From assembly GCA_003173915.1 (NCBI GenBank), contig PPGL01000049.1, forward strand, positions 1-20,322: 20,322 bases of DNA. The letters are read 5' to 3'. Below the pieces are notes generated by a model. It did not search any database, had not been told where the DNA came from, and saw nothing but the letters and a program-made list of their open reading frames with translations. Made by a program: the position numbers and the translations under genes. The DNA comes from Candidatus Levyibacteriota bacterium (lineage in GTDB: Bacteria; Patescibacteria; Microgenomatia; Levybacterales; UBA12049). Positions 13,507 through 20,322 of the stretch are shown piece by piece (position 1 is the first letter of the stretch; every line of letters starts with the position of its first letter).

Positions 13507-14712
13507 TTATTGAATCGAGGATGTCAGATTATAAATTGGTGTAATAATAGAAATAATAAGAAATGCAACAGCAACACCAAGTACAACCATAATAAATGGT
13601 TCAAGCGCTGTGGTTAATCCTTTTACTTTTCCTTCGACTTCACGTTCAAAATATTCAGAAACTTTGAGTAGCGACTCATCAAGCTTACCTGTTTGTTCTC
13701 CAATTTTTACCATTTGAACCAAAATGGGCGGGAAAATAATATACGTAGATAATGCGTCACCAACACTGATTCCTTTTTCAACACGCTTGGCTATGTCAAC
13801 GATTGCATTTCTATAGACAAAATTTCCTGCGACATCGGCTGATTCATTTAATGATTGCACAACAAGGGTCCCTGCACCAACTAAAAGACCAAGCGTACGA
13901 GCAAATTCAGTAAGAATAGAAAGTTGTGAAATGTTGCCAAAAATTGGAATTCGCAAAAATAACTCATCGCGTAATAATTTTCCTGATTCTGTTGCTGTCC
14001 ACCGTTTATATGCAAATATAAGGAGAACTATCCCTCCAATAACAAACGGCCAATAATTGATAGTCAAATTCGAAATACCAACAACAACTCGTGTAGTAAA
14101 AGGCAATTGAATATTTAAATTTTCATACAGACTTGTTAGCTGCGGAACAACGAAAATCATCATAATAGACATAACAACTATCATTAAAATAACAATAATC
14201 ACAGGATACATAAGTGCCGATCGGACAGTCGCGCGCAGTTTCTGACTTTTTTCCAAATTATCTGCAAGCCGCTCTAAAATTTTATCCAAAAAACCAGATG
14301 ATTCTCCTGCACGAATAAGCGCAACGTAAATTGGAGAAAATATATTAGGATATTTACCAATTGCTAATGCTAAAGTTTTCCCTTCTTGGATATCTGTAAT
14401 AATTCCTTGCACGGTCTCTTTCATATTTGGGTTTTGTGTTTGCTCTTTGAGAATATTAAGTGCCTGCATGAGTGTTAGACCAGATGTAAGAATTGATGCA
14501 AGTTGTCTGGTAAAAAGCACTAAATCATTTCCATTTTGTCTTTTAAAAAAAGAAAGGAAAGGTAAAATAGCATCTTCTTGTTTTTGTTTGACAGCAATAG
14601 GAATAAGGTCTTTTGTACGAAGGAAATATACGGCTTCTGCTATGTCTTTTGCCTCTATTTCTCCTTCTTGCGTTTTTCCGTCTCTGGTTGTTGCATGATA
14701 GGTTAGCTTCAT
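13507..14712 (-). CDS. pilC: Type IV pilus inner-membrane platform protein PilC
   Basis: A 401-residue GspF-family polytopic protein, normal length. The N-terminal 'MKLTYHATTRDGKTQEGEIEA' is the typical start. Two repeated GspF domains follow (about 60-185 and 265-390), each starting with a pattern like 'FTRQLASILTSGLTLMQAL' and 'FARTLGLLVGAGTLVVQSL'. Membrane helices lie at about 165-190, 215-235 and 375-395. PilC sits under the pilus base and is contacted by PilB and PilT. It starts nine bases after pilT, so the two are one transcription unit; no clear Shine-Dalgarno sequence is seen. Confidence 0.95.
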   Translation of the reverse strand: MKLTYHATTRDGKTQEGEIEAKDIAEAVYFLRTKDLIPIAVKQKQEDAILPFLSFFKRQNGNDLVLFTRQLASILTSGLTLMQALNILKEQTQNPNMKETVQGIITDIQEGKTLALAIGKYPNIFSPIYVALIRAGESSGFLDKILERLADNLEKSQKLRATVRSALMYPVIIVILMIVVMSIMMIFVVPQLTSLYENLNIQLPFTTRVVVGISNLTINYWPFVIGGIVLLIFAYKRWTATESGKLLRDELFLRIPIFGNISQLSILTEFARTLGLLVGAGTLVVQSLNESADVAGNFVYRNAIVDIAKRVEKGISVGDALSTYIIFPPILVQMVKIGEQTGKLDESLLKVSEYFEREVEGKVKGLTTALEPFIMVVLGVAVAFLIISIITPIYNLTSSIQ

Positions 14713-14721
14713 ATTGTCACA

Positions 14722-15789
14722 TTACATCAGGAGTCTCATAAATTCATCTGGATGAAGTGCGTAACTTCGTGCCATTTCCAGGGTAACTGTTCCAGAAAGT
14801 ACCAGCTGAGATAACGAAGATTCCATGGTAATCATCCCAACGTCCTGGGATGTTTGAATAACTGAATCAATAAGATGCGTTTTCCCATCACGAATATTAC
14901 TTGAGGTTGCTGGAGTACCAATAAGTACCTCAAGTGCTGGGATTCTTCCTCCTCCAATCTGAGGAATAAGTCTTTGAGAAACAATACCTTTCAATACAAA
15001 AGCCAACTGAATTCGAATTTGTGATTGTTGATGCTCGGGAAAAGAATCAATAATACGATCAATACTTTGTGCTGCAGAATTTGTATGTAAGGTGGAGAAC
15101 ACCAAGTGGCCTGTTTCAGCAATTGTCATAGCAGATGCCATTGTTTCAGCGTCACGCATTTCTCCAACAAGAACAACATCTGGATCTTCACGAAGCGCAG
15201 AACGAAGTGCCAAAGACCAGGAATGTGTATCAATTTTCATTTCCCGTTGAGAGATAATACTTTTTCCTTTGGGATACACGTATTCTATTGGATCCTCAAT
15301 TGTTAAAATATGCGCTGCTCGTTCCATATTAACTTCATTGACCATTGCTGCAAGTGTCGTCGATTTTCCTTGTCCTGTTGGACCACACACAAGCACTAAT
15401 CCTTGTCGTAGCGCAGTAAAACTGTGCAGAATTTTGGGCATATGCAATTGCTCTATACTTCGAATTGAACGTGGTAGATACCGAAACGCTGCAGAGAGCG
15501 ATCCTTTTTGGTAATACGCATTCACACGAAAACGTCCTAGTTCACCTGATGTTCCACCTCCATAGGCAATAGAAAAATCCAACTCTTTATTTGCAAGAAG
15601 CACATCTTTTTGTTCGGGAGTTGTGATTGAAAATACCATCTTATCAATATCATCTCCTGTTAGAAGTTGCATGTTGGTTAAAAACATCAACTCACCATCA
15701 ATACGAAGTGCCGGAGGAATATCAGGCAACAAATGCAAATCTGATGCATTATTTGTTACTGTTAACTCTAGTAGTTGTTTTATATCCAT
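14722..15789 (-). CDS. pilT: Type IV pilus retraction ATPase PilT
   Basis: A 355-residue hexameric ATPase that drives pilus disassembly. The N-terminal 'MDIKQLLELTVTNNASDLHL' is the standard PilT start. Walker A is GPTGQGKS (136-143), with Gln in place of the usual Ser of GPTGSGKS. The Asp box, Walker B and His box lie in GEMRDAETMASAMTIAETGH (209-228) and 'FSTLHTNSAA' (231-240). The C-terminal retraction motif is represented by 'SSNIRDGKTHLIDSVIQ' (296-312), which matches the AIRNLIRE-type motif only loosely. Length is typical. The ATG at 15789 has no clear Shine-Dalgarno sequence and follows a repeat-rich spacer after pilB. A PilU-type function is possible but PilT is more likely. Confidence 0.92.
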   Translation of the reverse strand: MDIKQLLELTVTNNASDLHLLPDIPPALRIDGELMFLTNMQLLTGDDIDKMVFSITTPEQKDVLLANKELDFSIAYGGGTSGELGRFRVNAYYQKGSLSAAFRYLPRSIRSIEQLHMPKILHSFTALRQGLVLVCGPTGQGKSTTLAAMVNEVNMERAAHILTIEDPIEYVYPKGKSIISQREMKIDTHSWSLALRSALREDPDVVLVGEMRDAETMASAMTIAETGHLVFSTLHTNSAAQSIDRIIDSFPEHQQSQIRIQLAFVLKGIVSQRLIPQIGGGRIPALEVLIGTPATSSNIRDGKTHLIDSVIQTSQDVGMITMESSLSQLVLSGTVTLEMARSYALHPDEFMRLLM

Positions 15790-15798
15790 AGTTATTTT

Positions 15799-15877
15799 TT
15801 AATTGGTTATTTAGTTAACTGGTTAGTTAGTAAAAAGTTATTCTATATCTATGAACTATTAACTATGAACCAATTAA
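15799..15877. repeat. 10-bp inverted repeat in the pilB-pilT spacer
   Basis: TTAATTGGTT (15799-15808) is perfectly complementary in inverted orientation to AACCAATTAA (15868-15877). The 59 bases between them are AT-rich and include GTTA-type repeats. A long-loop hairpin or cruciform could form, but the repeat content of the spacer could also produce the match by chance. Confidence 0.45.
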
Positions 15878-15895
15878 CTACCTAACCCTAAACCC
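15847..15895. repeat. 7-bp tandem repeat between pilB and pilT
   Basis: Seven consecutive heptamers on the plus strand: ATCTATG, AACTATT, AACTATG, AACCAAT, TAACTAC, CTAACCC, TAAACCC. They decay in similarity towards the pilB stop codon at 15898. The 7-bp period is shared with the arrays at 10696-10758 and 13460-13501, though the unit differs. Confidence 0.65.
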
Positions 15896-15897
15896 CA

Positions 15898-17736
15898 TCA
15901 CTCTTGTGCCACTCTAATGACTTCTTCTATTGTTGTTACCCCTTGCAACACTTTTAAATATCCATCTTGCTTCATGGTTATCATTCCTTCCTGTGTTGCT
16001 TGTTTTTCTATCGTATCACTATCAGGATGTTGCAAAACAAGCTGTCCAATTTTTTCAGTAACAGGTAATACTTCAAAAATACCCATTCTTCCTAAATATC
16101 CCGAATCACCACACTCACTGCATCCTTGTCCTTTATAGAGAGTAATTGGTTGTTGTGTCGTGGGGAAAAGCGATCCTAAAATTGCTTTCATTTCATCAAT
16201 AATTTGTTGCGGAGGAGCATAAGGAGCTTTACAATGCTCGCAAATTTTTCTTACGATACGTTGTCCAACAAGAGCATTAATGGTCGATGCCAAAAGAAAA
16301 CTTTCTGCTCCTAAATCAATAAGACGAGGAAGTGCCCCAGCTGCACTGGAAGTATGAAGCGTAGAGAACACCAAATGTCCGGTAAGGGACGCTTGTATTG
16401 CGAGTTCGGTTGTTTCTTTATCACGAATTTCTCCAACAAGAATAATATTTGGATCTTGACGCAAAAAAGCCCGAAGACCTGAGGCAAATGTTAATCCAAC
16501 AGCAGGATTAATCTGTACTTGATTAACACCAGGAAGCTCATATTCAACCGGATCCTCAAGCGACATAATGTTAACTCGGGTTGTATTAAGTTTGGACAAA
16601 ACAGCATACAACGATGTAGTTTTTCCAGATCCAGTCGGTCCACAAACAATAATAATGCCATGTGGTCTAAGCATTGCATTTTCTAGATTTTTCAGAGCTA
16701 CTCCTGCAAGACCAAGTTCCACCAAGGAAGGAATACCCCCAGATTTTCGAAGTAAACGCATAACAATTTTCTCCCCATGCACTGTCGGCAGTACAGAAAT
16801 ACGAAGATCTACTTCTTTTTCATCAATTTTAAAATTAAACCGTCCATCTTGGGGGCTGCGGTGTTCGTCAATTTTCATTTCAGACAAAATCTTAATACGA
16901 GAAATAACAGCTTCCTGAACACTTTTGGGAAGTGTCAGTCGATCATATAAAATGCCATCAATTCTGTAACGGACTCTTACTCGATCTTCCATTGGTTCAA
17001 TGTGGATATCTGAAGCACGAGAGGTAACAGCATATTCAAGAATGGTTGAGACAATTTTTGCAATTGGAGCTTCCTTAATGATTTCTCCAATCTTTTTGCT
17101 ATCAATTGTTTTAATCGTACTTGAAAGCTCTTCTGTTTCTTTCACAGCCTTTCCAACTTCTCCAACCAATTCTTGTCGATATTGTGTTGCAATTGCTTTT
17201 GCAATATCACTTGCTGTTGCAGCATATGCTTTTATTACAAATCCAGTTTTTTGCTGAACAAATTGAATTGCTTCAAGGTCGGCAGGATTACTCATTGCGA
17301 TAGAAAGTGTTCTGGTTTTATCTTCGTAGTTAAACGGAATCAATTTAAATCTATCGACAACAGCTTGAGGAACAAAATTTAGTGCTTCCGGAGAAAATGC
17401 GGTAGTTGCAAGGGTAACAAATGGAATGCCAAGCATTTTTGCGCGAGCTTTTGTCAGCTGTTCTTCTGTAACAAATTTTAATTCCTGAAGAAGAGTTTCC
17501 GCTGATTTTCCCGTTGATGCACTTTGGGCTTTTATTGTCATCACTTGATCCGAAGTTAGTGTTCCATCGGATGCTAAAATATCCAAAACTCCTTGCATTG
17601 GACCAAGGGACTCATCTGTACTTACCGAAGCTGGAGGAGTAGGATCTGGAACATTTGATACAGAACCATCCGGCATTTGGGCTACCGGTTGATTAGGTTG
17701 ACTTTGAACTAGAACAGGATCAGATGAAGCGGGCAT
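15898..17736 (-). CDS. pilB: Type IV pilus assembly ATPase PilB
   Basis: A 612-residue hexameric ATPase that powers pilus extension. Residues about 50-150 form an N-terminal MshEN-type domain ('SAETLLQELKFVTEEQLTKA'), which in some relatives binds cyclic di-GMP. The core has 'ASDIHIEP' and 'RIDGILYDRL', Walker A GPTGSGKT (366-373), Walker B region 'PNIILVGEIRDKETTELA', and the His box 'FSTLHTSSAA'. The zinc-binding tetracysteine CEHC (499-502) and CSEC (539-542) separates PilB/GspE from PilT. The frame is open to a TTG at 17772, but the ATG at 17736 is preferred because a plausible promoter overlaps the longer version. It is the first gene of the pilus cluster. Confidence 0.96.
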   Translation of the reverse strand: MPASSDPVLVQSQPNQPVAQMPDGSVSNVPDPTPPASVSTDESLGPMQGVLDILASDGTLTSDQVMTIKAQSASTGKSAETLLQELKFVTEEQLTKARAKMLGIPFVTLATTAFSPEALNFVPQAVVDRFKLIPFNYEDKTRTLSIAMSNPADLEAIQFVQQKTGFVIKAYAATASDIAKAIATQYRQELVGEVGKAVKETEELSSTIKTIDSKKIGEIIKEAPIAKIVSTILEYAVTSRASDIHIEPMEDRVRVRYRIDGILYDRLTLPKSVQEAVISRIKILSEMKIDEHRSPQDGRFNFKIDEKEVDLRISVLPTVHGEKIVMRLLRKSGGIPSLVELGLAGVALKNLENAMLRPHGIIIVCGPTGSGKTTSLYAVLSKLNTTRVNIMSLEDPVEYELPGVNQVQINPAVGLTFASGLRAFLRQDPNIILVGEIRDKETTELAIQASLTGHLVFSTLHTSSAAGALPRLIDLGAESFLLASTINALVGQRIVRKICEHCKAPYAPPQQIIDEMKAILGSLFPTTQQPITLYKGQGCSECGDSGYLGRMGIFEVLPVTEKIGQLVLQHPDSDTIEKQATQEGMITMKQDGYLKVLQGVTTIEEVIRVAQE

Positions 17737-17763
17737 TAGTTTTATCGTACAAAAAGTTAGAGT

Positions 17764-17792
17764 ATAATACAAGATAGCGGATAGGGAGTTAA
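17764..17792 (-). promoter_or_regulatory. Promoter for pilB and the pilus cluster
   Basis: Minus strand TTAACT (17792-17787), a 17-bp spacer and TATTAT (17769-17764). The start site would be near 17757, giving a leader of about 20 bases before the ATG at 17736. The palindromic repeat element begins only 7 bp upstream of the -35. Confidence 0.5.
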
Positions 17793-17798
17793 AACATC

Positions 17799-17902
17799 GT
17801 CATTCCGAGGGTAGTCGAGGAATCTTCCTAACAAGAGTTTAACGTTGCACTTGTGATAGATCCCTCCACTCCCGAGCTGAGCTTGGGTTCGGTCGGGATG
17901 AC
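17799..17902. repeat. 104-bp dispersed palindromic element (intergenic copy)
   Basis: The ends GTCATTCCGA (17799-17808) and TCGGGATGAC (17893-17902) are imperfect inverted repeats. Inner blocks include CGAGGAATCTTCC and AGATCCCT. The reverse complement of the element inside pncB (19932-20018) shares the terminal GTCATTCYGAG, an inner CGARGAAYCTTC, AGATCCCT and a GGATGAC end, so the two are copies of one family. It occupies most of the divergent spacer between pilB and holB. No protein is encoded. Confidence 0.85.
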
Positions 17903-17943
17903 AAGATTATCTTTACGCTTGCCACCTAACGCACAACTATTAT

Positions 17944-18597
17944 ATGATCTCTTTACTCATCATCTCTTCTGACAAAAATCAGCGTGAGGAATACGCATAC
18001 AATATTTGTAAAGAACACACCATAAGCCCATTTGACATTACAACAGTACAACCGGAGAATTCCTTTGGGATCGAAGACGTGAGACAATTACAGAAAAAAG
18101 TCTATTTATCTCCATTAAAAGGTAAAGAAAAAGCGTGCATCATTTTGGATGCACAGGTAGCAACTATAGAAGCACAAAATGCATTGCTCAAACTTCTTGA
18201 AGAACCACCCTTACACACCTATCTAATACTTACTGCTTCTGCAATCAATCCATTTTTACCAACCATTCTCTCTCGTTGTAAAGTTATTACACTTGATACT
18301 ACAATACAAAAAACAGATGGTAATTTCTCTAAAGAGAAAGAACAAATCTCTCACCTATTAACAGCATCCATTTCGCAGAAATTATATTTCGCGCAAGAAC
18401 TTGCAAAAGAAAAGGAAACAGCCCTATCAAAGCTTGAAAAACTGCTGTATGCAGCACGAGAGCTTATGCTTGAAAATCCAACAGATACGACAACGACTCA
18501 ATTCGCATTTGCCCTTTCCCAAACTTTCAACAAAGCACAGAATACAAATATTAACCTACGATTCTTGCTAGAAGAAACTTTTTTGGAACTTATCTAA
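17944..18597 (+). CDS. holB: DNA polymerase III delta'-like clamp-loader subunit
   Basis: A 217-residue protein of the clamp-loader AAA+ family. The segment from about 60 to 125 ('LKGKEKACIILDAQVATIEA', then 'QNALLKLLEEPPLHTYLIL' and 'LPTILSRCKVITL') contains the LLKLLEEPP block and the SRC sensor motif typical of HolB and DnaX. The N-terminal position of the P-loop reads 'LLIISSDKNQREEYA', with no GxxGxGK(S/T), so ATP binding is not expected; delta' normally lacks ATPase activity. It is much shorter than E. coli HolB (334), ending soon after the lid region, which suggests loss of much of the collar domain. The ATG at 17944 has no clear Shine-Dalgarno sequence. It converges with the next gene with a one-base gap. 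Confidence 0.85.
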   Translation: MISLLIISSDKNQREEYAYNICKEHTISPFDITTVQPENSFGIEDVRQLQKKVYLSPLKGKEKACIILDAQVATIEAQNALLKLLEEPPLHTYLILTASAINPFLPTILSRCKVITLDTTIQKTDGNFSKEKEQISHLLTASISQKLYFAQELAKEKETALSKLEKLLYAARELMLENPTDTTTTQFAFALSQTFNKAQNTNINLRFLLEETFLELI

Positions 18598-18598
18598 A

Positions 18599-19135
18599 TT
18601 ATTGGGAAGCTCTTCTGGACGGAAAACTTCCAGGCGGTGACCCTTGCCTAAATTTTTCTCTAATTGCACGTTCACGATCTGGGCCAATCTGTCTAATATG
18701 TTGTAGCAAGTTATATTTTAATAAAAATTCTAACTCTGTCCGTGTGCTAATACGCGCATCCAGCAATATGCGCCTCGATGGAAACCCATCTATTTCATGC
18801 TTCGTTTCTTTATACCATTGATGTAGCCATATCCTATGTTCACGTGAAGCAGGGGGTGTTCTCTCTTCCGAGTCAACTCTCAGCTGAAGATCTTCAAATT
18901 GATTGTATTGCAGTCTTTCTGCGATAGCTCGTTCTTTTTCATCAGTAAATTTCTCCATCTGTTCTGGAGTAAAATATGGTAATCCGTTAAGTGTCTTATC
19001 CTCAGATGTTATAAATTCTGGTTTACCTTCACTATCCCAACGTTTATAAGTTGCTTGAAGCTCCTCAGCCATTTTATTAACTTCTGGATCAGATGATTCT
19101 TGATACCTTCTAATTAAGTCTCTAAATTCGCGCAT
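18599..19135 (-). CDS. Hypothetical protein, charged and helical
   Basis: A 178-residue soluble protein that I do not recognise. It has no signal peptide, membrane segment or Cys. It is rich in Arg, Glu and Gln, and most of it is predicted helical by composition ('MREFRDLIRRYQES' at the start, 'RTELEFLLKYNLLQHIRQ' near residues 130-147). The last 20 residues are Ser/Pro/Arg-rich and probably disordered. The gene ends one base after holB on the opposite strand and starts 28 bp from pncB, with which it shares a divergent promoter gap. The frame spans its whole space without interruption, which supports it as a real gene. Function unknown. Confidence 0.7.
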   Translation of the reverse strand: MREFRDLIRRYQESSDPEVNKMAEELQATYKRWDSEGKPEFITSEDKTLNGLPYFTPEQMEKFTDEKERAIAERLQYNQFEDLQLRVDSEERTPPASREHRIWLHQWYKETKHEIDGFPSRRILLDARISTRTELEFLLKYNLLQHIRQIGPDRERAIREKFRQGSPPGSFPSRRASQ

Positions 19136-19149
19136 AAAATGTAAGGTAC

Positions 19150-19157
19150 TGTATAAT
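19150..19157 (+). promoter_or_regulatory. TATAAT -10 for pncB, overlapping a divergent -10
   Basis: TATAAT at 19152-19157, preceded directly by TG, ends six bases before the pncB ATG at 19164, so the transcript would be leaderless. On the opposite strand TATTAT (19158-19153), with TTATCA 16 bp upstream (19180-19175), could serve the hypothetical gene starting at 19135. The two -10 elements overlap in a 28-bp gap. No good -35 is seen for pncB. Confidence 0.45.
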
Positions 19158-19163
19158 ATCTAT

Positions 19164-20312
19164 ATGAAATTTTTTGATAAGAACATGTTAAAAGATATAC
19201 AACAAGGTTTTTATTCTGCTGCCTATTTTAATCGAACACAACAGATACTTTTAAAAGAACAAAACCTTACTCCCGTTACTATGCAGATATTTCAGAAACA
19301 GAACAATCAGATTGTTTGTGGTATCGATGAAATTATAGAGCTTTTTAGAGAATGCACTGGATTTTTTGAGAATGGAACCTTTGTAAAAAAATTTAATGAA
19401 CTGAAAATTGAAACCTTGAAAGATGGAGAAGAAACAAACGAATGGGAAACAGTAATGCATATCACTGGTCCATATGCATATTTTGCACATCTTGAATCAG
19501 TATATTTAGGTATTCTTGCAAGACGAACAAAAGTTGCAACCAACACCAAACGTGTCGTTGCTGCAGCAAATGGAAAATCTGTTATTTTTTTTGCAGATAG
19601 ATTTGATTATTTTCTCAATCAAGAAGGTGATGGATATGCTGCCAAACTTGGGGGAGTAAAAGGTGTTGCAACAGATGCCCAAGCATCTTGGTTTGGAGAA
19701 AAGGGGATTGGAACAATTCCCCACGCGCTTATTGCAATCAATAATGGAAATACCGTTGAGGCAGCAAAACAATTTGCAAAATACTATCCGGATGTTCCGC
19801 TGATTATCCTTGTAGATTTTGATAATGATTGTGTAAACACTTCTCTTGAAGTAGCAAAGGCGTTAGGGAATAAGCTTTGGGGAGTGAGACTAGATACGTC
19901 GGAAAAGCTGATTGATAAATCACTAGAAAATGTCATCCTGAACGCACGTGAAGCCTTGCCTGCCGGCAGGCAGGGATCTTCTCAGAAAGAAGGTTCTTCG
20001 CCAAAGGCTCAGAATGACAATGTTCATGGAGTCAATCCAACTCTTGTTAAAAATGTTCGAGAAGCATTAAATACTCATGGATTTAGCCATGTAAAGATAG
20101 TCGTTTCAGGTGGATTTAACGAAGAGAAAATTAAAAAATTCGAACAACAACAAACCCCTGTTGATATGTATGGCGTAGGCTCATCTCTTCTTCGCGGACA
20201 TGCTGAATTTACAGCAGATATTGTAAGGGTTGGAAATCGAGAAATTGCAAAGGTGGGAAGAAAATTTACTCCGAGCAAAAAATTACAGGTTATTGACAGC
20301 AAGCAGATTTAA
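19164..20312 (+). CDS. pncB: Nicotinate phosphoribosyltransferase with an in-frame repeat-derived insertion
   Basis: The enzyme makes nicotinate mononucleotide from nicotinate and PRPP in NAD salvage. The 382 residues show the family layout: 'PYAYFAHLESVYLGILARRT' (103-122), 'GVATDAQASWFGEKGIGTIPHALI' region (167-190), 'LWGVRLDTSEKLIDKSL' (239-254) and 'HVKIVVSGGFNEEKI' near 310-325, followed by 'YGVGSSL'. The last blocks bind the PRPP phosphate. Residues 257-285 are encoded exactly by an 87-bp palindromic repeat (19932-20018) and contain 'ALPAGRQG'; they lie between the 'GVRLDTS' strand and the helix starting 'NPTLVKNVREAL', probably in a surface loop. Sequence on both sides is intact, so the gene is probably functional. 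Start at the ATG six bases after a TATAAT. Confidence 0.9.
   Translation: MKFFDKNMLKDIQQGFYSAAYFNRTQQILLKEQNLTPVTMQIFQKQNNQIVCGIDEIIELFRECTGFFENGTFVKKFNELKIETLKDGEETNEWETVMHITGPYAYFAHLESVYLGILARRTKVATNTKRVVAAANGKSVIFFADRFDYFLNQEGDGYAAKLGGVKGVATDAQASWFGEKGIGTIPHALIAINNGNTVEAAKQFAKYYPDVPLIILVDFDNDCVNTSLEVAKALGNKLWGVRLDTSEKLIDKSLENVILNAREALPAGRQGSSQKEGSSPKAQNDNVHGVNPTLVKNVREALNTHGFSHVKIVVSGGFNEEKIKKFEQQQTPVDMYGVGSSLLRGHAEFTADIVRVGNREIAKVGRKFTPSKKLQVIDSKQI
19932..20018. repeat. 87-bp palindromic element inserted in frame in pncB
   Basis: Ends GTCATCCTGA (19932-19941) and TCAGAATGAC (20009-20018) are near-perfect inverted repeats. The centre holds the perfect 16-bp palindrome TGCCTGCCGGCAGGCA (19957-19972), unusually GC-rich for this window. 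The element starts on a codon boundary (codon 257) and is 29 codons long without a stop. AAT flanks it on both sides, possibly a 3-bp target duplication. Its reverse complement matches blocks of the element at 17799-17902. Confidence 0.88.
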
Positions 20313-20322
20313 CGCTAATCTT

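Noticed and set aside
17737..17772. TTG start for pilB at 17772
   Set aside because: The additional 12 residues overlap a likely -10 box on the same strand and do not resemble any PilB N-terminus; the ATG at 17736 is preferred.
17883..17910. Promoter for holB formed by TTGGGT (17883-17888) and GATTAT (17905-17910)
   Set aside because: Both hexamers are poor matches and the spacing is 16 bp; the -35 would fall within the palindromic element. Interesting if true but not supported well enough to list.
19932..20018. Frame-disrupting insertion making pncB a pseudogene
   Set aside because: The insertion is 87 bp, in frame and stop-free, and all downstream motifs including the SGGF phosphate-binding segment are intact.

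Overview
The window is AT-rich, densely packed bacterial DNA with the standard code (TGA is used as a stop, for example in trmD). The gene set points to a small-genome member of the Candidate Phyla Radiation (Patescibacteria), most likely Microgenomates-like. This is inferred from gene content, not from a marker phylogeny. The signs are: a type IV pilus locus with no secretin or outer-membrane parts, a run of Patescibacteria-style prepilins with the 'RDARRKSDLAQIQ' type motif, very short intergenic gaps, near-leaderless promoters, and a palindromic repeat encoding 'ALPAGRQG'. No tRNA, rRNA, CRISPR array or insertion sequence is visible. No gene-free stretch exceeds 300 bases.

Left part (1-5191, plus strand): the 3' part of recG; a short spacer with a promoter, a 12-nt sequence complementary to the 16S rRNA 3' end and an intrinsic terminator; a coiled-coil J-domain protein; then a housekeeping block rpmF, nusB, rnc, rpsP, khpA, trmD. 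These genes serve ribosome composition, rRNA processing and antitermination, and tRNA modification. Promoters can be placed before the J-domain gene, rpmF, rpsP and trmD.

Middle (5174-17736, minus strand): one long type IV pilus cluster. In transcription order it runs pilB (assembly ATPase), pilT (retraction ATPase), pilC (platform), a prepilin, pilD (prepilin peptidase), six more prepilins, a PilX/GspK-like minor pilin, then pilM, pilN, pilO. Most of the genes after pilT overlap or lie within 10 bases of each other. PilD would cleave and methylate the eight prepilin-like products. PilB and PilT would power extension and retraction through PilC. PilM, PilN and PilO form the alignment complex, with PilO carrying an unusual Pro/Thr-rich tail. 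The last 18 bases of pilO overlap trmD on the opposite strand.

Right part (17773-20322): a divergent spacer holding a 104-bp palindromic element, then holB (delta'-like clamp-loader subunit), an unrecognised gene convergent with it, and pncB (nicotinate phosphoribosyltransferase) transcribed divergently from that gene.

The most interesting signals are repeats. Two diverged copies of one palindromic element are present; one of them is inserted in frame, as exactly 29 codons, inside pncB, much like the Rickettsia palindromic elements. A separate class of 7-bp tandem repeats occurs at three places in the pilus cluster, and one of these is translated as the leader peptide of a prepilin. The spacer after recG also looks like a minimal transcription unit for a roughly 57-nt RNA carrying an extended anti-16S sequence.
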